Shown here in pieces: positions 9,231 to 16,822 of a stretch of 64,000 bases of DNA (position 1 is its first letter; each line of letters opens with the position of its first letter). The DNA is from Pseudomonas nabeulensis (GTDB lineage Bacteria; Pseudomonadota; Gammaproteobacteria; Pseudomonadales; Pseudomonadaceae): contig NZ_QUZT01000031.1 of the NCBI RefSeq assembly GCF_004682045.1, forward strand, positions 1 through 64,000. The letters are read 5' to 3'. The notes under the pieces were generated by a model. That model had not been told where the DNA came from, ran no database searches, and was given only the letters and a program-made list of their open reading frames with translations. A program made the position numbers and the translations under genes.

Positions 9231-9257
9231 CCTGGGATTTTCCTCGAAAAGGCAAAA

Positions 9258-9295
9258 CAGTACAATTTTATAAAAATCAAAAACAACCAGTACAC
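9258..9295 (+). promoter_or_regulatory. Direct repeat CAGTACA-N23-CAGTACA upstream of the first DUF2388 gene
   Basis: CAGTACAA at 9258 and CAGTACAC at 9288 lie exactly 30 bases apart, about three helical turns, in AT-rich DNA before the first DUF2388 gene. The motif is shared with the region upstream of the DUF1127 gene, which suggests joint control. Confidence 0.5.
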
Positions 9296-9368
9296 TTTAA
9301 ATAGAATGCCTAACTGCCCGCTCGCGGATTAATATCCCGCCCTAGCCGTTCATTAAAAGGAGTCTCCT

Positions 9369-9689
9369 ATGTCCCGTCTTCGCCTGCTGAGTGCCGCTGC
9401 CCTGTTGGCTGTGGCTGCAAACGCCCATGCGACCAGCCTTATCGTGACCACTGACTCGATCGTTGGCGCACTCAAAGCCACCTCTGACGCCACTTCCGAT
9501 GCCACCTCGTCCCTGCGTGACAACAAGGTCGTCCGCGCTGCCCGTGATGACGCCGCCAGCTTTGTCGCCACCAACGGCGCCATCCGCGGCGTGAAGCTGG
9601 AAAGCGCCCTGGCTCAAATCCGTCAACAAGCTCCACAACTGAACACTGCGACTGACGCGCAACTGGCCCAAGCAATCCTGGCTATCTGA
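9369..9689 (+). CDS. DUF2388 small secreted protein, copy 1
   Basis: Protein of 106 aa with a signal peptide (about residues 1-21, ending ANAHA). The mature part holds the DUF2388 core: SSLRDNKVVRAARDDAASF, then TNGAIRG, then LAQAIL near the end. It is predicted periplasmic or secreted, and the function of the family is unknown. It is the first of three tandem paralogues. AAAAGGAG lies upstream of the ATG. Older databases sometimes call this family a Holliday junction helicase subunit, which the sequence does not support. Confidence 0.85.
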   Translation: MSRLRLLSAAALLAVAANAHATSLIVTTDSIVGALKATSDATSDATSSLRDNKVVRAARDDAASFVATNGAIRGVKLESALAQIRQQAPQLNTATDAQLAQAILAI

Positions 9690-9769
9690 CCGCGGGGCTG
9701 ATGCCTGGGCGCTGGCTCTCGCCCGGGCATTACGCTAGCCTTGGCGCTCGTTTTCAGTTGTCGAGTCCC

Positions 9770-10078
9770 ATGGCTTTTTCATACCGTCTGTTAATCGTCC
9801 CCGTGTTGTTTTCCGCTGGCTGGTCACCCTTGGCTTCGGCCTTTGACCTGACCACCCAAAGCACTGTCGCGACCGCGTATGCCACCAGCAAGGTGACGTC
9901 TGCGCCGTTCGACAGGAAAGTGATCGTAGCCGCCCAGGATGACGCGGCCGCGTTCATTGCCACAGACGGCCAATGGTGCGGGGCGCGGCTGGAATCGGCG
10001 CTGGATTATCTGCGCCGCACCCAGCCAAAACTTAACGCCAGCGACCGTGAACTGGCACAAGCAATTCTCGTCCAATAG
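9770..10078 (+). CDS. DUF2388 small secreted protein, copy 2 (divergent)
   Basis: Protein of 102 aa with a signal peptide (to about residue 23, PLASA). The DUF2388 core is present (RKVIVAAQDDAAAFIATDG, LAQAIL), but the threonine/serine-rich front part is shorter and the usual IRG segment is replaced by WCGA, giving one unpaired mature Cys. The ATG at 9770 is preferred over an in-frame start 69 bases upstream because it opens directly on the signal peptide. No strong ribosome binding site is visible. It lies 80 bases after copy 1. Confidence 0.75.
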   Translation: MAFSYRLLIVPVLFSAGWSPLASAFDLTTQSTVATAYATSKVTSAPFDRKVIVAAQDDAAAFIATDGQWCGARLESALDYLRRTQPKLNASDRELAQAILVQ

Positions 10079-10104
10079 TTATCTTTGTATTTCGGAGTCA
10101 TTCC

Positions 10105-10425
10105 ATGCGTAGCCCGCTGATCGCCGCCACCCTTGGCCTGCTGTTGTTGGCCGACGTTGCCCAGGCGCATACCCTGGTGGCCACCAGTAACATCATTGTT
10201 CGCGCCTCTGGCCGTACCATTGATTTCACCTCGGACACCACCACCTCCATCCGCGATTCCAAAGTCGTGCGCGAAGCCCACGATGATGCCGCCAGTTTCG
10301 TCGCCAGCAATGGCGAGATCCGTGGCGCACAACTGGAAGCGGCCTTCGACACCATTCGTACACGCATGCCCGAAACGCGTGACGTCAGTGACCAGAGCCT
10401 CGCCGAAGCTATCCTCGCGCTGTGA
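10105..10425 (+). CDS. DUF2388 small secreted protein, copy 3
   Basis: Protein of 106 aa with a signal peptide (to about residue 22, DVAQA) and the full DUF2388 core (TTTSIRDSKVVREAHDDAASFVASNGEIRGAQLEAAF, LAEAIL). It is closer to copy 1 than to copy 2. CGGAG precedes the ATG. Its TGA overlaps the GTG start of the next gene (GTGA), so it is probably translationally coupled to the large DUF4105 protein, linking the two functionally. Confidence 0.85.
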   Translation: MRSPLIAATLGLLLLADVAQAHTLVATSNIIVRASGRTIDFTSDTTTSIRDSKVVREAHDDAASFVASNGEIRGAQLEAAFDTIRTRMPETRDVSDQSLAEAILAL

Positions 10426-12383
10426 GGCGCCTCGCCGCCTGGCTCTTGGCGTGGGCTGTGCTGCTCAGTGCAGGCGCAGCCCAGGCCAGCCTGCAACTGC
10501 GGCTCAAGACCGAAGGCTTGAGCGCGGCCCAACAGCAGGCCAGCCAGGCGTTGCTCGATGAAGCAATGCGCTCGTTGCCACCGCGCTTCATCGAGCAGTT
10601 GGATCGGCGTATCGATGTCGGCTGGACCGACAAGATGCCCGAGAACGCCTACGGCCAGGCGTCCCTGGTGTCCGAACTGGACCTCAACAGCAACCTGCTC
10701 GCCAGCCTGACCGACGGCAGCGCTGCCACGCAAAAAACCCATCGTCCCCACGGCACCGTGCGCCGGGAAATGCTCGCCACCGTGCTGCATGAACTGACCC
10801 ACATCTACGACCGTGCGCGCCTGTGGTCCAACGACGAGCGCCAACTGATCAACCGTTGCAGCCGCCAGAACAACATCACCGGCCTGATCGGCCTGCCCGA
10901 CCAATGCCGTGGCCAGAATGACCGCCGCTTCACCTTGAGCGACGACCCGCGCCTGCTGGATCTCGCCGGCTGGCCGCAATACGTCGGCCGCCGTGGTGAG
11001 CGAGAACAGCATAACCATCAGGTTGCCCGCAGCCCGGACATCTACGAAACCACCAGCCCGCTGGAATTCGTTGCGGTCAACATGGAGTACTTCCTGCTCG
11101 ATCCCAGCTACAGCTGCCGACGCCCCGCGCTGTTTCGTTATTACAAGGAACACTTCGGCTGGGCACCGCCCGAGCAGGACGCTTGCGCGAAGACCTACCC
11201 CTTCCTGAACGCCGGCAACGACTTTGCCAAGACCCCGCTGGGCCAGATTGACCCGGAGCGCGTCTACGAAATCGACTACCTGCTGGCCGAAGCCAACCAG
11301 AACCTGGTCAGCCGCTGGGGCCACAGCATGTTGCGCCTGGTGATCTGCGCCCCCGGCCGCCCACGTGGTCCGGATTGCCGGTTGGACCTGGACCAGCACC
11401 TGGTGTTGTCCTATCGCGCGTTCGTCGGTGACGTACAACTGTCGAGCTGGGATGGTTTGGTGGGCAAGTACCCGTCGCGACTGTTCGTACTGCCGCTGGC
11501 CCAGGTGATCGACGAATACACCAAGACCGAACTGCGCGGCCTGGCCTCTGTGCCCCTGAAACTGACGCGCCAGGAAATCAACGACACCGTCGAGCACGCC
11601 GCCGAGATGCATTGGAGCTACGACGGCAATTACTTCTTCATTTCCAATAACTGTGCAGTGGAGAGTTTGAAACTGTTGCGCAGCGGCAGCGCCAATCCGC
11701 AACTGACCGGGCTGGACAACATCACCCCCAACGGGTTGCTGGAAGTCCTCAGCGCCCGCGGCCTGGCCGACACCAGCGTACTCGACGACAAACGCAACGC
11801 CCTGCGCCTGGGCTATCACTTCGACTCCTTCCGCGAACGCTACCAGGCGATGTTCGACGTACTGCGCAAGCATCTGCCGATCAAGCAGACCCAGGTCGAA
11901 GACTGGCTGTCCCTCAGCGCCGCCGAGCGCCGCCCATGGTTCGACCAGGCCGACCTGCGCACCAGCGCCGCACTGTTGCTGCTGGAACAGGCGAGCTACC
12001 GCAAGCAATTGATGCTCGCCCAGGACGAAGTCAAACAGCGCTATCTCGGCGCCCGCGAGCTGAAAAACGGCGGCATGGAGAAGGCCAATCACACCTTGCA
12101 ACAAATCCTCGCCAACAGCGGCTTCCTCAGCCGCCCGGCAGAACTGCTGGACAGCGGCGGCTACGGCTTGCCGCAACCGTCTGAAGCCAAACGCCTGGAA
12201 TCGGAAAGCGCCGAGCGCCAGAAGCAGCTGCAATCGCTGACTGGCGATTTGGATAAAGAGGTGAGGGCGCTGCTGGACCCGGCCCGTGCGGATGAGATTG
12301 CCGCCTGCGAGGCTAACCTCAAGCAAGTAGGCGAACACTTGCGCAAGCTTCACAAAGCCGCCGGCGGCCTCGAACTGCCCTAA
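10422..12383 (+). CDS. Secreted DUF4105 (Lnb-type) protein with zincin-like and papain-like motifs
   Basis: Protein of 653 aa with a signal peptide (to about residue 22, GAAQA). The N-terminal part has HELTH at 123-127 and, about 90 residues later, EFVAVNMEYF (214-223), an arrangement like gluzincin metallopeptidases. The DUF4105 part follows, with SRWGHS (His301) and FISNNC (Cys411); this His-then-Cys order resembles permuted NlpC/P60- or LRAT-like folds. The last 170 residues are helical and charged. The start is a GTG overlapping the stop of DUF2388 copy 3. A periplasmic hydrolase or cell wall function is inferred from motifs only; no substrate is known. Confidence 0.82.
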   Translation: MRRLAAWLLAWAVLLSAGAAQASLQLRLKTEGLSAAQQQASQALLDEAMRSLPPRFIEQLDRRIDVGWTDKMPENAYGQASLVSELDLNSNLLASLTDGSAATQKTHRPHGTVRREMLATVLHELTHIYDRARLWSNDERQLINRCSRQNNITGLIGLPDQCRGQNDRRFTLSDDPRLLDLAGWPQYVGRRGEREQHNHQVARSPDIYETTSPLEFVAVNMEYFLLDPSYSCRRPALFRYYKEHFGWAPPEQDACAKTYPFLNAGNDFAKTPLGQIDPERVYEIDYLLAEANQNLVSRWGHSMLRLVICAPGRPRGPDCRLDLDQHLVLSYRAFVGDVQLSSWDGLVGKYPSRLFVLPLAQVIDEYTKTELRGLASVPLKLTRQEINDTVEHAAEMHWSYDGNYFFISNNCAVESLKLLRSGSANPQLTGLDNITPNGLLEVLSARGLADTSVLDDKRNALRLGYHFDSFRERYQAMFDVLRKHLPIKQTQVEDWLSLSAAERRPWFDQADLRTSAALLLLEQASYRKQLMLAQDEVKQRYLGARELKNGGMEKANHTLQQILANSGFLSRPAELLDSGGYGLPQPSEAKRLESESAERQKQLQSLTGDLDKEVRALLDPARADEIAACEANLKQVGEHLRKLHKAAGGLELP

Positions 12384-12754
12384 AGTAAACACATATCCAA
12401 TGTGGGAGGGGGCTTGCCCCCGATAGCGGTGTGTCAGCCACCAGATTTATTGGCTGATCCACTGCAATCGGGGGCAAGCCCCCTCCCACATTTGATCTCT
12501 ATATGTCCAAAGACTGTGTGTCTTCCCTTTATCACCTGTTTTTCCAGCGAAAGCTGGCTGAAAGCTTACCCGTCTAGGATCGCCCCCAACTGCCGGCAAC
12601 AGACCGGCTGTACACAACAACAATGGTGATTCCCGATGTCCGCTCGTACCCGCCTGTTTGCCCCAACTCCCCCCGTACGCCTCGTGCCTTTCGTTCTGCG
12701 CTGAGCCCCATCCGGTTCGCCATTCCTTAGCCGCGCTACGCCTGGAGTATTCCT
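12384..12754. other. Intergenic region between the DUF4105 and CitMHS genes
   Basis: It contains one complete REPIN-like element (12401-12490), then about 260 bases without a convincing gene. CTGGAGTATTCCT before 12755 supplies the ribosome binding site of the transporter. I recognised no regulator site. Confidence 0.6.
12401..12490. repeat. REPIN-like element (two inverted REP palindromes), copy 1
   Basis: TGTGGGAGGGGGCTTG...GATAGC and its inverted mate CAAGCCCCCTCCCACA are separated by about 40 unrelated bases. Each arm contains its own small palindrome. The form is typical of REP doublets in the P. fluorescens group, which are mobilised by RAYT transposases acting in trans. Confidence 0.92.
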
Positions 12755-14062
12755 ATGCTGACTTTCCTTGGCTTTGCCATGGTCATCACGTTCATGTTCC
12801 TGATCATGACCAAGCGCCTGTCCGCGCTGATCGCCTTGATCATCGTGCCTATCCTGTTCGCGCTGTTCGGCGGTTTCGCGCCGGAGATCGGCCCGATGAT
12901 GCTGGCAGGCATCACCAAGCTTGCGCCAACGGGCGTGATGCTGATGTTCGCCATTCTCTACTTTGCCCTGATGATCGACTCCGGCCTGTTCGACCCGGCC
13001 GTGCGCAAGATCCTCAAGATGGTCAAGGGCGACCCGCTGAAGGTCTCGGTCGGCACCGCCGTGCTGGCTCTGGTGGTTTCCCTCGACGGTGACGGCGCCA
13101 CCACCTACATGATCTGCGTAGCCGCCATGCTGCCGCTGTACCAGCGCATCGGCATGAGCCCACGGATCATGGCCGGCCTGATCATCCTCGCCGGTGGCGT
13201 GATGAACATGACCCCTTGGGGTGGCCCAACTGCCCGTGCCGCCAGTGCGCTGCACGTGGACCCGTCGGATATCTTTGTGCCGATGATCCCGGCCATGGCC
13301 GCCGGGGTCGTGGCGATTCTGGTGATCGCCTATATGTACGGTAAGCGCGAACGTGCCCGCCTGGGTGAACTGCACCTGCAAGGCGATGAGATCGACCACA
13401 GCGAAATCAGCGTGTCGCAATACCCTGACGCCCGCCGTCCCAAGCTGATCTGGTTCAACGGCGCGCTGACCTTCGCCCTGATGTGCACCCTGATCGCCGG
13501 CCTTTTGCCGTTGCCAGTGCTGTTCATGGTGGCGTTCAGTATCGCGATGATCGTCAACTACCCGTGCCTGCAGATGCAGAAAGACCGCATCGCCGCCCAC
13601 TCCGGCAGCGTACTGGCAGTGACCGGGCTGATCTTCGCCGCGGGTATCTTCACCGGCATCCTGTCGGGCACCGGCATGGTCGATGCCATGTCCAAGAGCC
13701 TGCTGGCGGTCATTCCTGACGCGTTGGGCCCGTACCTGGCGGTGATCACTGCGTTGGTGAGCATGCCGTTCACCTTCTTCATGTCCAACGATGCGTTTTA
13801 CTACGGCGTACTGCCGGTGCTGGCCGAAGCCGCCAGCCATTACGGCATCACCGCCGTGGAAATGGCCCGCGCCTCCATCGTTGGCCAGCCGGTGCACTTG
13901 CTCAGCCCGCTGGTGCCGTCCACCTACCTGTTGGTGGCCCTGGCCGGTATCGAATTCGGCGATCACCAGCGCTTCACCCTCAAGTGGGCAGTGCTGGTGT
14001 GCCTGTGCATAATGTTCGCCGCGTTGCTGATGGGGATTTTTCCTCTGTTCAGCACTCTATAA
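12755..14062 (+). CDS. CitMHS-family citrate (metal-citrate) transporter
   Basis: Protein of 435 aa with about 11-12 membrane helices; citrate-metal complexes are symported with protons in this family. Signatures include the SLDGDGATTYMICVAAMLPLY segment (about residue 110) and MTPWGGPTARAASAL. The ATG has TGGAG at good distance. It stands alone between a REPIN and the terC-like gene, with no citrate regulator beside it. Substrate specificity among citrate, Mg- and Ca-citrate is not readable. Confidence 0.88.
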   Translation: MLTFLGFAMVITFMFLIMTKRLSALIALIIVPILFALFGGFAPEIGPMMLAGITKLAPTGVMLMFAILYFALMIDSGLFDPAVRKILKMVKGDPLKVSVGTAVLALVVSLDGDGATTYMICVAAMLPLYQRIGMSPRIMAGLIILAGGVMNMTPWGGPTARAASALHVDPSDIFVPMIPAMAAGVVAILVIAYMYGKRERARLGELHLQGDEIDHSEISVSQYPDARRPKLIWFNGALTFALMCTLIAGLLPLPVLFMVAFSIAMIVNYPCLQMQKDRIAAHSGSVLAVTGLIFAAGIFTGILSGTGMVDAMSKSLLAVIPDALGPYLAVITALVSMPFTFFMSNDAFYYGVLPVLAEAASHYGITAVEMARASIVGQPVHLLSPLVPSTYLLVALAGIEFGDHQRFTLKWAVLVCLCIMFAALLMGIFPLFSTL

Positions 14063-14126
14063 TCCTACCGACTCACCGGGCGGCGCTGCAGCTTGCCCGG
14101 TTTAACACTTGCTCAAAGGAATACAC

Positions 14127-14894
14127 ATGGAATGGCTGACCAATCCGGAAATCTGGATTGCCTTCTTCACCCTGACGGCCCTCGAGATCGTCCTGGGTAT
14201 CGATAACATCATCATGATTTCGATCCTGGTCAGCCGCATGCCCAAGCATATGCAGGCGCGCACCCGGATCTTCGGCCTGGCGCTGGCCATGGTCACGCGA
14301 ATCCTGTTGCTGCTGTCGATCACCTGGGTGATGCAACTGACCGCCGACCTGTTCGTGGTGTTCGGCCAAGGCATCTCCGGTCGCGACTTGATCCTGTTCT
14401 TCGGCGGCCTGTTCCTGCTGTGGAAAAGCTCCCAGGAGATGTACCACGCCCTGGAAGGTGAAGACGAAACCCACGATGAGCCGAAAGGCGCCGGTGGCAA
14501 GTTCATCTACACCATCATTCAGATCGCCATCATCGACATCGTGTTCTCCCTGGACTCGGTGATCACCGCCGTCGGCATGGTCTCCCATGTGCCGGTGATG
14601 GTCGCGGCGATTGTCGTGGCCGTACTGGTGATGATGCTGGCCGCTGGCACCATCAGCGAATTCATCGACAAGCACCCGTCGCTGAAAATGCTCGCGCTGT
14701 CGTTCCTGCTGGTCGTGGGTACGGTGTTGATCGCCGAAGCCTTCGACGTGCACGTGCCAAAAGGCTACGTCTACTTCGCCATGGCGTTCTCCCTGGCGGT
14801 AGAAGCGGTGAACATCAAGATGCGCACCGCCATCGCGAAAAAGAAGAAACAGCAGGATCCGGTGAAACTGCGCAAGGACATTCCGGGTCAATAA
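14127..14894 (+). CDS. TerC-family integral membrane protein
   Basis: Protein of 255 aa with about seven membrane helices. TerC motifs are present: ALEIVLGIDNIIMISIL near residue 16 and IAIIDIVFSLDSVITAVGM near 138; the paired Asp residues in these helices are the family hallmark, thought to bind metal ions. Relatives act in tellurite resistance or Mn/Ca export during secretion. The ATG at 14127 follows AAAGGA and gives the family N-terminus. It ends before a clear terminator. Confidence 0.9.
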   Translation: MEWLTNPEIWIAFFTLTALEIVLGIDNIIMISILVSRMPKHMQARTRIFGLALAMVTRILLLLSITWVMQLTADLFVVFGQGISGRDLILFFGGLFLLWKSSQEMYHALEGEDETHDEPKGAGGKFIYTIIQIAIIDIVFSLDSVITAVGMVSHVPVMVAAIVVAVLVMMLAAGTISEFIDKHPSLKMLALSFLLVVGTVLIAEAFDVHVPKGYVYFAMAFSLAVEAVNIKMRTAIAKKKKQQDPVKLRKDIPGQ

Positions 14895-14908
14895 ACCCGA
14901 GCCAGACC

Positions 14909-14938
14909 AAAAGGGGCTTTTTATAAGCCCCTTTTTTT
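14909..14938 (+). terminator. Rho-independent terminator after the terC-like gene
   Basis: AAGGGGCTT / AAGCCCCTT with a 5-base loop, flanked by A and T runs. It lies 15 bases after the stop codon. Confidence 0.92.
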
Positions 14939-15106
14939 CATCCGTAGAAAGCTGATTTCATGACACTTTTGTTTCAATCCCCACTTTAGCTATGCGATGC
15001 TGGCGCAGAGCCCATTCGCCAACTACAGCTTAAGTACAAGAAGTAGAACGGCACGCGGCAAACTTCCTTCGCTCTTTTTCGAGCGCACCCACACGGGGGG
15101 CCGAGC

Positions 15107-16765
15107 ATGCTGACCTTGCTCAATCTGCTTTCCGCCGTGACCCTGCTTATCTGGGGCACGCACATCGTCCGAACCGGCATCCTGCGGGTCTACGGTTCCA
15201 ACTTGCGCCAAGTCATCGGGCAGAACATGTCCAAGCGCTGGCTGGCGTTTGTCGCCGGTATCCTGGTGACAGCCATGGTGCAGAGCAGCAACGCCACGGC
15301 GATGCTGGTTACTTCGTTTGTCGGCCAAGGCCTGATGGGGCTGACGCCCGCACTGGCGACCATGCTCGGTGCCGACGTCGGTACGGCGTTGATGGCGCGG
15401 GTGCTGACCTTTGATTTGTCCTGGTTGTCGCCGCTGCTGATCTTTCTCGGGGTGATTTTCTTTCTGTCGCGCAAACAGACGCGGGCAGGGCAGATGGGCC
15501 GCGTCGGGATCGGCCTGGGCTTGATCATTCTTGCGCTGCAATTGATCGTCGAAGCCGCCGGGCCGATTACCCATGCCCAGGGGGTCAAAGTCATCTTCGC
15601 CTCGCTGACCGGCGACATCATGCTGGACGCCTTGGTCGGCGCGCTGTTCGCCATGATTTCCTACTCCAGCCTGGCTGCGGTGCTGTTGACCGCCACCCTG
15701 GCCGGTGCCGGAGTGATCGGTTTGCACGTGGCCATCGGCCTGGTGATCGGCGCCAATATCGGCAGCGGTGTGCTGGCGTTCCTCAGCACCAATATGCAAA
15801 ACGCCGCCGGGCGCCAAGTGGCCCTCGGCAGCCTGTTGTACAAATTGATCGGCCTGTTGCTGATCATTCCGGTACTCGACCCCCTCGTACGCTGGATGGA
15901 CGGCTTGGACTACAGCGCCCAAGGCATGGTCATCACCTTCCACCTGCTCTACAACGTCAGCCGCTGCCTGATCCTGCTGCCCAGCATTGGCCCGATGTCA
16001 CGCCTGTGCGCCTGGCTGCTGCCGGAACAACCGGAAGCCAACGGCAAGGCCAAGCCGCGCCACCTCGACCCGACCGCGCTCGACACCCCAAGCCTGGCCC
16101 TGGCCAACGCCGCCCGCGAAACCCTGCGCCTGGGCGACCTGATCGACAATATGCTGACCTCAATGCAGGAAGTGCTGCGCGGCAAACAAACCGCCATCAC
16201 CCAGGAAATGCGCAGCCTCAGCGACGACGTTGAAGCGCTCTACAGCGCGATCAAGCTCTATCTGGCGCAAATGCCCCGCGAAGACCTCAGTGAACAAGAC
16301 AGCCGCCGCTGGGCCGAGATCATCGAACTGTCGATCAACCTGAAACTGGCCGGTGACCTGATCGAACGCATGCTGCGCAAAGTCCAGCAGCAAAAAACCT
16401 CCCAGCGCCGGCAATTCTCCGAAGTCGGCCTGGAAGAACTCTCCGGCTTGCACAGCCAGTTGATCGCCAACTTGCGCCTGGGCCTGTCGGTATTCCTCAG
16501 CGCCGACCCGGAAAGCGCGCGCCAATTACTGCGTGAGAAGCGTCGCTTCCGCGCCCAGGAACGCCGCCTGGCCCACGCCCATGTGAGCCGCCTGCAACGC
16601 AAGATCGTACAGAGCCTGGAGACCAGTTCCCTGCACCTGGAGCTGATTGCCGACATGAAACGCCTCAACTCGTTGTTTTGCAGCAGTGCGTATGTAGTGT
16701 TGGAAACGTCCGACACCGGCGCGCTCTCCGCCGACGATATTGCCGACATCACACATTCGCCCTGA
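15107..16765 (+). CDS. Na/Pi cotransporter family protein with PhoU-like tail
   Basis: Protein of 552 aa. The N-terminal half holds the duplicated Na/Pi cotransporter helices with the QSSNAT motif (about residue 64) and its second copy near SYSSLAAVLL. The C-terminal third (about 330-530) is a helical PhoU-like domain. Such YjbB/NptA-like proteins move phosphate, often outward when internal phosphate is high. No Pho box was recognised in the 212-base upstream gap. CTGACCTTGC follows the ATG at 15107, and the frame begins directly in the first membrane helix. Confidence 0.88.
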   Translation: MLTLLNLLSAVTLLIWGTHIVRTGILRVYGSNLRQVIGQNMSKRWLAFVAGILVTAMVQSSNATAMLVTSFVGQGLMGLTPALATMLGADVGTALMARVLTFDLSWLSPLLIFLGVIFFLSRKQTRAGQMGRVGIGLGLIILALQLIVEAAGPITHAQGVKVIFASLTGDIMLDALVGALFAMISYSSLAAVLLTATLAGAGVIGLHVAIGLVIGANIGSGVLAFLSTNMQNAAGRQVALGSLLYKLIGLLLIIPVLDPLVRWMDGLDYSAQGMVITFHLLYNVSRCLILLPSIGPMSRLCAWLLPEQPEANGKAKPRHLDPTALDTPSLALANAARETLRLGDLIDNMLTSMQEVLRGKQTAITQEMRSLSDDVEALYSAIKLYLAQMPREDLSEQDSRRWAEIIELSINLKLAGDLIERMLRKVQQQKTSQRRQFSEVGLEELSGLHSQLIANLRLGLSVFLSADPESARQLLREKRRFRAQERRLAHAHVSRLQRKIVQSLETSSLHLELIADMKRLNSLFCSSAYVVLETSDTGALSADDIADITHSP

Positions 16766-16822
16766 ACGGATGATGGCCCGTGAAGTCAGTTAAAACTGAC
16801 CTCACTCGCCAGGAAGCTAGTT

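Noticed and set aside
10098..12392. 764-codon open frame on the minus strand opposite the DUF2388/DUF4105 genes
   Set aside because: It is a shadow of high-GC codon use. The translation is Gln/Val/Gly-rich without any family motif, and the opposite strand has signal peptides, coupled starts and known domains.
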